Below are positions 46,557 through 59,500 of a DNA stretch of 64,000 nucleotides, piece by piece. The stretch comes from Schistosoma haematobium. Lineage: Eukaryota > Platyhelminthes > Trematoda > Strigeidida > Schistosomatidae. A program made the translations under genes and the position numbers. The first letter of the stretch is position 1. Each line of letters begins with the position of its first letter. Below the pieces are notes generated by a model, which made no database searches, was not told the DNA's origin, and saw nothing but the letters and a program-made list of their open reading frames with translations. The stretch covers positions 30,549,809 through 30,613,808 of the forward strand of contig NC_067197.1 of assembly GCF_000699445.3 (NCBI RefSeq), written 5' to 3'.

Positions 46557-48910
46557 GATTTTAATCTCTTAATTTGAGAGAAGACAGAGAGTGTATACAC
46601 CAACGCCATTGTGATCGATTCTGAGCCATGTCACCAAGAGTCTCAAGCCATTGGTCATGATAGTCACGGGGACCCCAACCAAGTAGTCTGCATCTCCCAA
46701 CACGGCTCAGACTAGAAATTAGTGACTTCAAGCACTGATGCCAAGTTTTGGTTTGGCCGCCCCTAACTTTCTTCCAACCATCTTCAACACCCGTTAGCAT
46801 TGCACGTCGTGGTAATCGGTGTTCAAACATACGTAACAAGTGGCCCAACCATCTCAGTCAATGAAGATTCACAACCTCATCGACTGATTTACCATCATTC
46901 CCTAATACCCTGTGTCTAACCTCACTATTACTTACCCGGTGATCCCAGCAGACGCCAGCAATATTTCTGAGGCATCTATGGTCAAATACTAATAGCTTAC
47001 GAGTGTCTTCTACTCTTAATGGCCATGTTTCGCTGCCGTAAATTAAAACAGAACGGACTGCCGCGCAGTATAATCGTCCTTTTATTGATAGACGGATATC
47101 TCGCCTTCGCCATAGGTGACGTAAATTGGCAAAAGCCAAGTAAGCTTTTCGAATCCATGCTGAGATTTCGTCAGACACCAACCCATTAGGGCTGATCAGA
47201 CTTCCAAGATAAGTGGACTTTTCAACGCGTTCGACTACTTCATTCCCTATCCTTAGTTCAGGTGTTGATGCAGACCAGTCCCGAAGCAACAACTTGCATT
47301 TAGAGGGAGAGAAGCGCATTCCAAACATTCTGGCATTGTTGCTCAGTACTACCAAAAGACTCTGCATTTTATCAGCGTCCTCACCAAACAGGACTATGTC
47401 ATCTGCGTATTATAAGTCGATAAGTGGACCTCCTGGAAGGAGATCAATACCCGAGAATTCAGTCGACGAGAATGTTATTTCCATCAGTAGGTCTATGATG
47501 AAGTTAAACAAAAATGGAGAAAGTGGACAGCCTTGACGGACAACACTTGAGGTTGCAAAAGTAGATGACAGTTCGCCATAAGCTCTGACTCGACTGGTAG
47601 TGTTCGAGTAAAGAGCCTTCACAAGGTTTATGTACTTCTGAGGTACACCTTTCAATGACAGACACTGCCACAGAATCTCGCGGTCTACCGAGTCAAATGC
47701 TGCTTTTAAGTCGAGAAAGACCACCATTGTCGGACGCCGATAAGTATGCCTGTGTTCTAGAATCTGACGAATGGTGAATATGTGGTCGATGCAGCCACGA
47801 CCAGGTCTAAAGCCAGCTTGGTTCTCTCGTGTTTGCAGTTCACGAGTCTTAGTTAGGCGTCTGATAATTATCGAGGCTAGTATTTTAGATATTATATTAG
47901 TTAAACTAATCCCTCTGTGGTTGTCACAGGATGATTTTGACCCTTTCTTATATATTAGGACGATAAGTGATTGTGACCAGTTAGATGGGATAACGTCTAA
48001 CTCCCAGATTTTAGCTAAAATATTAGTCAACCTAATCGCTAAAATTGGACCACCATCCTTAAAGACCTCTGGAGTCAATCCATCTGGACCAGCTGCCCTT
48101 CCTCGTTTCAGATTAACTATAGCCTTCTCAACTTCTGCTAGAGTTGGGGGACCTACTTCAATGTTCCATTCACACTGTCTGGGAATGGAGGGTAGTTGTA
48201 GAGTAGCTGAAGGCCAGTTGAACTGTTCTCTGAAATGTTTCGCCCATCGTTCTAAACGTCTGGACTGGGAGCAGATCAAAGTGTCGTCTTTTTCCGAAAT
48301 AGTCTGACTTACACTTGATTTTTTAATTCCAGTTTCTTTTATTAGTCTGTAGAGCTGTCTTGTGTTCCCTATAGCCGCCGCCTTTTCCCATCTCTTTTGC
48401 TTTCGTTGCCAACCATTGCTCACGGTCGTTCCTTAGACTTTTGGTTAACTTAGATCTGATTTGTTTTCGCTCTTCATCATGTTCAGAGCCTGATGGGATG
48501 AGTTTACGAGAATTCATCAGTGCAATAGACCTTGAGGAAATCCATTGATTCTTTGTAACCCTGTGGTTTAAATCATTGGTAGATGTCACTGTGGTTTCCA
48601 CAGCTGTTTATATAGCTTCCCAAGCAACATCTGGGTCAACCTCGTTTTCAGAACTACCTAATCGTGACCTCAGTTGTTCCTGGAACCTACTTTTGGTTTT
48701 ATCGCTGCTCAGTTAGGTTTTAATGGGTCTTTCTACTGAAGCTTTTTTGCGTCCAGTGAGGCGCAAGCAGATGCGTGCCCGTATTAGGGCATAGTCGGAG
48801 TCCAAGCAGGTACTTTAGAATGGGCGACAATCTTCTGCCGACCCTCCCCAACGATGAATGATGGCAATATGGTCTATTTGAGTCCATCGTTGGTTTGGAC
48901 AAGCTTAAAA
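46557..48910 (-). mobile_element. 5'-truncated RTE-like non-LTR retrotransposon
   Basis: Element on the - strand, beginning inside the endonuclease domain (about 48905, RWTQIDHIAI-like text in a shifted frame) and running through the reverse transcriptase to a short 3' end near 46557. Truncation at the 5' end is typical of incomplete target-primed reverse transcription. It belongs to the same family as the copy at 63110-64000 (shared LLVFDHRCLRNIA and RGGQTKTWH blocks) and to a different family from the element at 2610-5818. Confidence 0.85.
46561..48601 (-). pseudogene. RTE reverse transcriptase, broken by a frameshift and two in-frame stops
   Basis: The segment from 48423 to 46561 is one register interrupted by TAA at 47410-47412, exactly before the catalytic YADD block, and by TGA at 46858-46860. 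An upstream piece (48601-48323) is in another frame. Motifs in order: KRGRAAGPDGLTPEVF, VLIYKKGSKSSCDNHRGISL, NQAGFRPGRGCIDHI, VVFLDLKAAFDSVDR, VRQGCPLSPFLFNF, YADDIVLF (after the stop), YGSETWPLR, and the C-terminal RGGQTKTWHQCL and GWGPRDYHDQWLE. Open frames on the + strand across this region are antisense shadows. Confidence 0.88.
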
Positions 48911-49123
48911 TGAGTCACGCGTGCAACGAACACATCTCCTCCCAAAATTACATTTTATGCAACTATGAAGAATCTTTTTTATAACAAAAAACTTTGAAAA
49001 GCAGCGAGCAGGTATGTGTAAAACAATAATAAGACTACTTATAACATGCGATGAAAAATTCAGAATATGAACTGAATTTATATAATGGAATCAGAAACGG
49101 TAATTATCACAGTAACAACTTAC

Positions 49124-49209
49124 TCACTAAATAAACAGCAGTAACGACAATCCTCAAATCCAGCGGCAACTGGTTTTGGATGGACTAGATGAAGCTTTCG
49201 CATTGGAAC
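49124..49209 (-). other. Candidate orphan coding exon
   Basis: 86 bases bounded by acceptor 'ctag' and donor 'gtaagt' on the - strand, open in one frame: VPMRKLHLVHPKPVAAGFED then CRYCCLFS, with two leftover bases. It lies just upstream of the truncated RTE element. A 51-base segment at 43123-43073 (within a PCID2 intron) has good splice sites and the matching phase. No homologue is recognised. It could be an exon of an unrecognised gene, a pseudogene remnant or chance. Confidence 0.25.
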
Positions 49210-51640
49210 CTAGGTATATTATCAATAAGAGGGGAGAAAAAAAAGTTGGTAACTCATAGTGACATACTATCCTTAGTCCTTGAGAATGTCAAGTTTCCTC
49301 TTAAATGATTCCTGAGAAGTCGATTGAATCAGCTCAGCCGGCTGTAGATCTCAGCATTTGACTACTCCTAAGGAGTAGGATGAACGTTTACAGTCTGTCG
49401 CAGTTAACGCAGGACTTCAAATGATAGGTACCAACACTCCTAGGTCTTTTTCATCAGTATAGAAGCATGGACCATATTCGGACGAGATGCGCCTTTTTTT
49501 AAGTGCTGCAGCTTCCAGTACCCCAAGTCAGCGCTCAGGTTCGCTTCTGAAAGTCCTGTGAGGTTCTAGATGAAGCCTTCATCGGTAAAGTTGGTGTGGG
49601 TTGGCTGAAATGTCCGAGAGTGCTATTCTGTCAGACGGTCAGTGGCATCATCGTCGTTGTTGGTCGGGCCATTAGGACCAAGCAGTTCGGAAACTCCGGT
49701 TTCGGCTTATCAAATAGAGGTTGCATGATGGGATAAGCTTATGGAATTGAAACAAAAGTCTCCAAGACGTTGCACAAGCTCTCTCATCTAGGTACTTAAG
49801 GGACCATCAAGCTCATAAAAGAGCGATTTCGTTGATCTGATAAGAATAAATATGCGAGGGTGTAGACAGGCACTTGTGTAAGCTGCCAGAAGTTCAGGGT
49901 GAATAGAAACAATAAATATACCTTGGGCTCGTATAACTGGAGAATCCCCCTTGCCTGAAGACCATGGTTTATGGCTAACCAGTCTCTGTTAATGGCTTAG
50001 GAATGGGATGAGCGCTAGGATGAACTTTCACATCGTTGGAATCAGGCAGCCTTTAATAATCATATACTGGACCACGCTGTGACATCGACTTTAGTCAAAC
50101 AAGACCTTATTGTCAATGGTCCAGCAACAAACAAAAGTAAATGTAAGTAATGAAAGGCAAATCTTTAACCAAGATCATACAATAAAAACCCAGACAAAGG
50201 AGATTGAAGAACATCAAGTGTGGCTAAAAGAGACCTGACTAAAGATTAGAATGCAATACAGGGAAAATGAACAAATGAATACTACCCAATAAAATGCCTT
50301 GGAGGGATTTTCAGCGTATTCCTTCCGTCACAATGATCAAATCGTCAAAGATCTAATTCTATGTTTCGAAGGTGAACAAGAACTGTTGGCAAGAGTCTTG
50401 AAGACAACTGTATCATCTACAAATATATTTGACTCACTCTGAAACTAGACCTGTTCACACAGTGAATTAAGGTGCTATTACTTTATAAAATGTCAGATAT
50501 TAAGAAATGGTCCTAAATGCTTTCTTTCTATTCCAACTGAGTTTGAGCACTAAGTTGGTACAATCAAAGCGACCAAATGCAAAAAGCAAGCAGAATCTCT
50601 GCGATATACTGGATTTTTTTCAATTCGGATTCAACCACAGAAAACTATAATATATATTATAACCGACTCATTCAGCAGATCAGACAATGGAAAACTAAAA
50701 ATGACTTTCTTGAGCCTTCCGTAAACTGAAAATCAAAAATCAGATAAGTGACTTAATGTTTTGAAGCCCACTTTGCTGTGTAATGGGGTATGGGTTTTTA
50801 CTTCGAAAACATGACTCTCAACACACTTAATTATATTCCCTTATGTTAATTTATCTAGATTAATAATCTTTATTTTCAACTGTCGTTCAGTGCACTTCGC
50901 AAAAGTGTTCAATTTCTAGTATTCTCTATGTTGACTGCTCAGTGGAATAAAATCTCCTAAATGTTTACAGCAAAACACTTTACAAGTGAATATGTTTTTA
51001 AGTTCGGGAGTCCTCTTTACCTCACACTAACATTTATGAATAGGACTGATATATGGTAACTATTCTGTGCTTAGAACTATTGATACAAGAACCGTTTGAG
51101 TTATAAATCCATCAAAACTTTGATGGCTGAAAGAAATTAATTATATCTCGTGTTAACATAAAAGTTCCAATCTCCAAACGAGTTGTTATGTGTAGTAGCA
51201 TCTTGTATAGACAACCGTGACCTTGCATTAGATCATCAGCACCACACCACACGAGGATTTTTCTAGACTGTAGATAGACCAATCGTCCCACTCACTTTAG
51301 GTTATTATTCATGCATATTTGACCTTGTCAGCTACTCGTTTGTAGCCTTGATTGTCTTTATATGAGCCCTATGTTACTGACCCACCTCGTTCCTCTCCTG
51401 TCTGTCTGCGGTAACCGATATACGAAGTATGTATCTAAACATCACCTACGCATTAGACTTGTTTTATTCCGCATTTCACCAACGCAAATTAACCCGATAA
51501 ATATTTACGAGGTTAAGTGGGATATGTATTTCGTTAAAATCATCCGATCACATAGACAGTATGTACGGGGAAAAAGTCCATTAGTATATTTCACTACATT
51601 TTTGTTGATAGTAGAAGACTACAGAGTCTGTCGGTAGGGA
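49210..51640. other. Intergenic region without recognised features
   Basis: Includes a moderately GC-rich stretch (49490-50110), suggesting old repeats, and short open frames with no recognisable domain. No convincing exon or repeat boundary was found. Confidence 0.4.
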
Positions 51641-52490
51641 TTACAACTGTTCATTATTGCTTTATGGCATTAAAAACAAATACCAACTTGGGCTTCAGGC
51701 AGAATCAATATGATTAACTGGTCTAAAGAGTGGCTGATGCCTATCAACGCGGCAGTGTGTCTACATGCACTTTGTCGATTCAAAAGCTAATAGGTACAAC
51801 ATAGGGGAAGAGCCATTACTCGCGGTCCGGTCGTATAAGAATCTAGGGGTGACAGTGAGTCATGATCTTAAGATGACGGCTAATTGCCGGGAGGTCGTAG
51901 CTACGGGGGTTTCGGACCCTCTGAGCTTTAAAACGGACATTCACTAAGTTAGATACTACCATGTTCATCACAAAATACACATCCTGAGGACTAAGCTTGA
52001 GAGCTGCGTTCAGGCCGAAAACCTTTGTTTAAAAGGTGACTCGGACATCCTAGGGAAAGTACAGAGGACAGCGACCCGTGGAATCCCAGAACTCCGGGGT
52101 TTACCATACAAAGAGGCTTGGAAAGTTGGACCTCTTTACTCTGTCCCTTCGCAGATTAAGGGGAGATTTAATTTTGATGTACAGAATACTTATAAATGAT
52201 TTTGGACCCAACTTAATCTTTCTTTTTCTTCCCACTAGATCGGGACATCTCAAAGGACATAGCAAGAGAGTAGAAAAGCCAAGAACGAACAAACTACCCG
52301 TGGCATACAGGTCCTCACATCAAGTCATCAATACTTGGAACCTGCTGCCCGAAGCAGTGGTGTCCACACATTCAAGAGAAGACTGGACATTCACAGAAGC
52401 ATACTAGAAAAGGAATAACATGGGCCGTAGGCCTTCTGTCCTTACTACACAAATCTGAATGCACGGGAATGCGAAAACCTATAATAAATT
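51640..52490 (+). mobile_element. CR1-clade retrotransposon, 3' fragment
   Basis: Encodes the reverse transcriptase C-terminus in two or three frames. SYKNLGVTVSHDLKMTANC (51820-51890) is followed by a shifted segment with the VQRTATRGIPELRG block. Then come LFTLSLRRLRGDLILMYRI and SHQVINTWNLLPEAVVS (52110-52370) and a 3' end with 'gggccgtaggccttctgtcc'. These are standard CR1/SR1-type C-terminal blocks. It overlaps in content the 3' part of the copy at 44395-46555, so the two are separate insertions. Confidence 0.8.
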
Positions 52491-53595
52491 TATCGCCCTT
52501 CATTTCTTCTAAATTAACAACCCGTTATGATGTTCCCACTTTGCTCAATAGAATCTGTGATGTTTTACCAAACTGTAACTGTGGACAGAATAGGACTGAC
52601 AGTACTGTAACACCAAGATTAATCGTAAGGATAGTAAAAGACTGAGACACGCGTGAACGTATGGTACTAGAACATGAGGAAATTATGTATCAAACATCTA
52701 CTCCGTTGGGAGTAACAGGCATAAGTAATCTGCTATTTAGTTAAACAACATAATATCCTTGCACTCTTGAAAACGAACTCAATATATCATAAGGATTTTT
52801 GTTTACACTGGACTTATATAGTAACCACCTGCTATATTCGAATATTTTGTGAGCATACATTTAATAATCTCCAGAAAAACTGCGAAACTTTTGTCCAAAC
52901 TAAATGTAATTCAATAATTGCCGTGCGAAATACAGTGAATAAGGCCTCACGAAATACCCAATCTACCTTCTGAGCTGAAATCCTAATTTTATTACAAGTA
53001 ACACTCAACCCTTAGCATCAGTTTTAAACCATAATCTCGTCCCATGATGTGGTCCTTCTGTTTGGAACATTTGAATAACAGACTTACTTCCATGTTTGTT
53101 TTAGTCCTTATACTCTGAAGTTATAACTAAACTACTCAATTGAGCTCAAGACAAAGCATTTCAAGGAATTGGTTTTCATTGTCAGACGATAAGCATTGTG
53201 ACGTGATGACAAACCTAGTTAAAGTCTATTAGTTAAGTGTTTCAGGTATAAGAGATATTTGATGCACGGTCACTTAGTCGTTACTACCCCGTGTACACAT
53301 TTTTTTACTACGCTAGTTTCAAACCGATTCCCATACTCATGTCTAAGTGTGAAAATATCGTCTCTTGTGACAAATAAACTAGAAGGTAAACCGTTTGTTA
53401 TGAAGCCAGTAAAATCTAACTACATATAGGAACAAGATAAATAAAAGCTTAGTTTAAAAAAAACAGCACCATACAATCGAAAGTATGTCTATACATTATA
53501 TACAACAAAAGTGAATGTAATTCGATGTATGAAAATATATTTCCAAAAGATAAAAAAGTGCACATATATGCCATGACGGTATGTAAAATTTTACA
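52491..53595. other. Intergenic region downstream of CHID1
   Basis: AT-rich and containing the CHID1 3' UTR at its right end (below 53596 on the - strand). No other gene or repeat recognised. Confidence 0.4.
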
Positions 53596-56500
53596 TTAGA
53601 ACAGTGAATAAAAGCTATTTAGTCCTTGTCCTATCTCCCAGATAGAAACACCCGTACCTCTGGATAGTATAGTTTGTAGACGTTGTGCTATCGACATCAA
53701 GGTAGGATAGAAGGCCAAATGATCTTGCGATTTTTTATCCCTACAAAAAATATATAAGGTATTTACCAAAAATACTTGAAGTAGAATGAAAGACAAAAAC
53801 AACGGAAACTGGCATGTGATGGAAAACACCGGGGAATAAATTAAAGTTGTACTCTAAAACAATTTCAACGGAAAACAAACAGGTTAGAATGAAATAAACA
53901 TGTTTGTAACAGAACAGGGGAAATATTGATTAAATAGCTTGAAATGTTACTCAAAGACATATTTTTTTATTGATATTAACTAACAGCCAAAGTACAAGGT
54001 TAAATATTTCAAATTACTGACAATTTTCCACCCTTAATGAACCTTATTTAGAAGGTTGAACCTTCCCAACTATATTAAACTAAAAATCAACGAATGAGAG
54101 AACGGGTGCCATACCTCGAACTGTGATTTAGAATAGAGAGGATTTACAAAAATTTCAAGTATTAAAAGAAATCTTATGAAAAAAGGCGAACACTGAAGGT
54201 TTTTTATCTGGTGAAAAAAAAGTAAATGGATGTACTAAACAGGAACAATTTAAAGACCAATTCAAAGCATACATAGGAATTAAGATAGATAAATGACATT
54301 AGCAACACTACCTTAGATAAAAAGTCACCAAGTGAAGATGACAGTGACTGCTGAATTGGACGTTTCGGACTCCATTTTAAGAATGTTTTACTATTATAAG
54401 TTTTTTCCACAAATAATGCAATGTTTAGAAAGTTTGAACTCATATAATATAGGGATGAAAAATTTATAGTATTTTCAGAATGACGATCGTATGGTAATTG
54501 TTTCACTGAATTTATTGAGCAACGAGAAGAAAAATAATCTTACTTGTAAGAGAAGCTATGTTCAGCCCATTTTTTATCCCATTTAAAATCCGGTTGATAC
54601 TTTTCAAATATTTCAATAACACTAAACAACAGAATAAAGAAAATACAGTATCAATTTATAAATGAACAAAAATGGCTTTAAAAGTTAGTGACATTCAAGT
54701 CACCCGAGGTATTTCACTGATAATTATCTTTGCAAAAACACTGAAGAGTTGTAAGAATGAGGTTCCCTGATTTTGTCTCCAACATTATTGATCTAACTTT
54801 ACATAATCGGACAAAAAATGATATATAAATATATGAAATGGTTGTCATTACAAACAGGCATCAGCTGAAGACTCACTTAATGCCAAGGAGAACTAAAAAA
54901 ACTGCTTGTTTTTATAAGAGAGTACCCACCATCCCAAGCTGAATCAAACTCAGGATATATAGGTCTCGGGACGAAAATGACTTCTTCGGACCACTGGGCG
55001 GGAAGCCAACGGTCCGTATTTTTAATTTCAGTCACTTTTGTGATACACCAAGGTTTTTATCTAATGTCACCGACTAGTTGTTTCGATTCCGTTTTGATTA
55101 CCCCTATAGATCACGCTTTCACACTAAGAACACCAGAAATTCATTTTGAAGCTAGCCAGTAATGAGCTCACAAGTATCCATTTCAAGACGTTTTTGATAA
55201 TTTTAGACCCCTAAAACGGAGACACAGAAGCTTATAAAACTTAATGAGACTTTATATTTGCAAACATAATACCTACATACTAATAATGTAATTCATTTGT
55301 CAAGTATAGGTTTATGTACTACTTTTCTATTTATATTTTTCGTGCGAAGGCTGGTGAAACTATTTGGCTGCCAAAATAAGATAAACTGATTCTAAAATAC
55401 GCTAGGCATTGTTTGAAATACTCAGTTACCTATAATATTTGTACTTTCGTGTTTAGCACTTAGTATACACAACCGTAACGGTGATCTTAGTTCAGTTAAA
55501 CCATATTATTAGTATACTTTTAAATGTTCATGTGTTGAATAATTTGTTTGGAAAGAGCTTGGTAGTAAATTTGAAATAGTCTGACCAACAAGGACATGTA
55601 GAGCAATCCATTATTGCTAACATAACTCGACTTTCAACCTCGGGATTGTGATATCTACTTTGGTTCGGTCACTAACCCTTAATATGAACATGTTTGAAGC
55701 AAAGCCCAATTACCCGTGCTTAGTTAAAATGGATTACCTGTATTATCACTAGAACTCATATTACAGACAGTACACATTTTTTAGTTTAAAAGTAAGTATA
55801 GATGATGAGCACTAGAAATTATGCTCAACCTGGGTTGAAAACTTCTTAATGAAAAACTTTAACTGAGCTAATAAGAAAAGTATAATATGTTGATAATTAC
55901 TAGGTTAGCTATGGTCAAATTAGTGGATAGAACAATAAATATGTATCAAACTACTGACACAACTGAGCAGTAAATCGAGGTTTTAAAAGATACTTCTCCC
56001 TATTAACTTTACGAAAGCAAAAACAGAGGTCTAAGCAGAATAACATGAATTTATTTTATTCATCTAAGTTGTCATCAGCTACTACAACCTAGAATGTTTT
56101 AAAATCAAAATTATATATAGTAGTTAACGTACTTAGAGAAGTGAACTGTGAATGTTTCATTTCTCTCGATGTGTTTTAATAGTGTCTAGTATTCTTTGGA
56201 CAGAATTATTAACTTCAGTATGGCTGAAGTTATGTATTAGTTAGCGATACCAACTATTGTGGAGGCCAATATTGTCAAGCAACCTAGTGACATGAACGAT
56301 TTTGAAAAGTTATTTTTTTGAAAACTTTCATACACATAGTTCGAGTCATTAGCAAGCAGAATATCTAGAGAAGTGACTAACCTAAGGTTTTATGATGAAT
56401 GTCGGCTTTCGTTTATGATTTTAATATGGTGCCAGATAAAAAGCGTTAGTCTTATCCATAGTCCTTCAAGAAAGGTATGCTATAATTTCCATAGATCTCT

Positions 56501-59500
56501 GTCAAAGACTCTAATAGGGGAGCAATCACATGGAGGTTTCTTCAGAAAACCCTGAGGAATTTATTTGCAATTTATTCGGTGGGAAACTGAATTAGGTAGA
56601 AACGAATATCCTACCACTAGGATCTGAATTCTATATCTTAAAAGGAATTACCGATAGTAATGATACAATGGCTCGATTCGAAAATTTATTTAGCCACTTT
56701 AAGGATTTGTAAACAGTGAACACGGAAAAGAAAGCTTGGTTTAAATTCGAATTAGCTGATATAACTAATCAGTACGTTAACTTTATCAACACTGAAGTTA
56801 ATAATTCTGTCCAAAGAATACTAGACACTATTAAAACACATCGAGAGAAATGAAACATTCACAGTTCACTTCTCTAAGTACGTTAACTACTATATATAAT
56901 TTTGATTTTAAAACATTCTAGGTTGTAGTAGCTGATGACAACTTAGATGAATAAAATAAATTCATGTTATTCTGCTTAAATCCTTGTTTACACTTTCTTC
57001 AAAATAAATTCACAGTCAACGCACTAAACTTTAAACTACTCATAATATGTAATAGTTGGTTAGTTCAATTTATTGAGTCAGAGTGGGTAGGTTGAGGATC
57101 AAATTTGTAGATTAAATAGTTAGAAGTAAAGAGCTTAGATAAATGAAACACAGTCCCACTGACGAATATGATATGAGAAACATTCCCGGATAGCAATAAA
57201 ATCAATAAACATTTTCAACAAAATGAAGCGAAAAGGAAATTCTTCAGAGGAAAATAAAACACTTACTCATTGCCTTTAATAGGTTCACCGATTAATTTTT
57301 TAGGCAAGTAATCGATTCCATAAAAGTTTAAACCCACTAAAATTTGTTTACGCAATTTTGCCTGGTTTAAAGAATTCTTTGGAACCAAACGATTAATGCA
57401 TTCTTCTACCCAACTCAAAGGACTATTAGGCCCAGGTCTGTTATATGGTTCATAGAGAAAAGAAGAGCGATAATAATTACACAACCAAAATAGAGTCGTG
57501 TACACTATAGTTTAAAAATCATCATTAAACGTACGACCTGCCAGCAAGAAGTGAAACAAAATCATTATGCACGTTATATATATATAGCAACCAAGCGAAA
57601 TGAATAGTCAGATGGTAACAACACATCGGTTAGTTTGATTAGACTAAAAAACAGTAATACTGTATTATAAGAACATTATATCAATGATTCATTTTATTGA
57701 TTTCATTTGAAACTTCTGACTCGGATTACAGTGGATAGTGGAAAGTTGTTCATTTTCCGAGTGTGTATTAACTCGAACTATGAGATTTTTGTATTTTTAT
57801 AGAACATAGCCTATTGATGACAAAATTTCAAAGGCTGAAAAGAAATTACATTTGTAAAGAATTGATGGGAGATATAAGGATACAGAAGATGTTTACTTGA
57901 ATAAGAAATAAATAAGGAGATATGTAAGATGAAGGTTGCTTGGTACTAGATCAATTACTCACTTGGAAGGCCTATATACGTTTTGGAGGTTGAGTAACTC
58001 GGCATTAACCAACAGGAAACAGAACTACGCTTCAGATTACTGAAGCACGTGTTGATGAAGAACGATCGATGAATGAATAAAATGCTCGACTGTGTAGCAC
58101 AAATTACAAGTAAAATTGACGGAATAAATTTACGAAGACAAGCATTCCTTCCATGGGTCAGTCTTAAAATTTCGCCTGATAAACTTAGAAGTGTTTACAT
58201 AATTCTTCGAAAATTTACATTCATTATCAGTTGAACGGTTACTAAACTAGGCCGTATTTATTCATATTTGAATTGTTAGAATACATTCATGTGCAGAAGG
58301 AAAAAAGTTCAAGTTTCTTTTGTGGTGATATGGATTCTTTGTCATACATTTCATTGAAGCGACGTTCCATAAAAGCCATAGTAGTTGTACAAAAGAGATG
58401 CTTTGAAAACACTTGTGATTAGAAATACCTTTAACTTTTTTATCTTTTTTCAGAATGTTAAACTTCATATGAAACGCACTAAGACTCATTTTCCAGGAAG
58501 AAAAAAAACTTCAAACTCATGAATAATTAATTAGACTTCACCAGACTTCAGAAGATAAAAATATACGAAATTATTATTTAGATAAACTCACCTATGAGGT
58601 GAAGAATAGTCGTAGGTCATTAAGCTAAAATAATCAACGTAATCGGCCAATATTTTAAAATTTTCTTCTTTAAATCTTCCTTCTATGCCTCTAACAATTC
58701 CAGATTAATTAGGATAATGCACGCATTTACAAAATAAAAGATCTTACTCATAGTAAACAGGAGGTGGGATAACGAGCACAAAAAGCTTGCCGTTTGAATG
58801 TAAATTATCAGAAAGTCGTACTATAAAATCTATTAGTGATTGTAATTCTACACCAGAGAACTGTGCCCATATTTCTATGACTGCACCATCAAAATTATAT
58901 TTCTATGAAGGAAAAATTAGGAACAGAAGAAGATATATTCTTCAAAAACGATTCGTTTACAGGGTGAAAAGTCAAAAGGTTATTTGAAACTATCGCAAAA
59001 TAGGAGTGAGGTGGATGATTAGAAATGATAGTGAATGGCTGCCATAAATTGACTACAAAATATGAACCATGAACTGAAAAGTGGGATCGTGGGTAACAGC
59101 TGGTGATGAATCCGGGGTAAGAAGTAAATAGTTACTCAGAGCTATCGTGCTTATAACAACTTTAAAAAACTGCTTTAAAACAAGAAATGAACACAAATTA
59201 TCTCTCTACCCTATTATCTATGATCTGTTTTATATCAATCTGAATTCTCTTAATATCGTAGTTAAATAGCAAAAAAACCAGACTTTTTCAATTAGAGCAC
59301 AAAATTGCTTCAGGTGTTTATATTATTACCGACAAAACCATGTGAAAAACGTCTATCCTAGAGAGGTAAAAACTAGAATTGTTTTGCTCTTAGAAACCAG
59401 GCAATTATACGGTTGTGTTCCAAATTTTATGTCAATGGTGAAATTTAAAATTGCCAGGTCCAACTTTTGCATCACAATGAACATAAAACAGCAAGCAAAT

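Larger units (their letters stand above)
56032..56978 (+). mobile_element. Penelope-like element fragment within a 188-bp inverted repeat
   Basis: The arms 56032-56219 and 56791-56978 are reverse complements with no mismatch found by eye over 188 bases. Between them, on the + strand, a frame reads ILPLGSEFYILKGITDSNDT, MARFENLFSHFKDL and later NTEVNNSVQRILDTIKT. This resembles the N-terminal region of Penelope-like element proteins (LSLGxxF... and xxFENL blocks). Stops interrupt it and there is no reverse transcriptase core. It lies in the CHID1 intron between exons 57437-57267 and 54621-54544. The right arm carries the end of the coding-like segment; the left arm is its inverted copy. Confidence 0.6.

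Noticed and set aside
47213..48307. + strand open frames of 107 and 178 codons
   Set aside because: Antisense shadows of the RTE reverse transcriptase at 46561-48601.
44395..52490. One CR1 element split by insertion of the RTE element
   Set aside because: The 3' parts at 46169-46456 and 51765-51947 encode the same protein region, so they are two separate copies.
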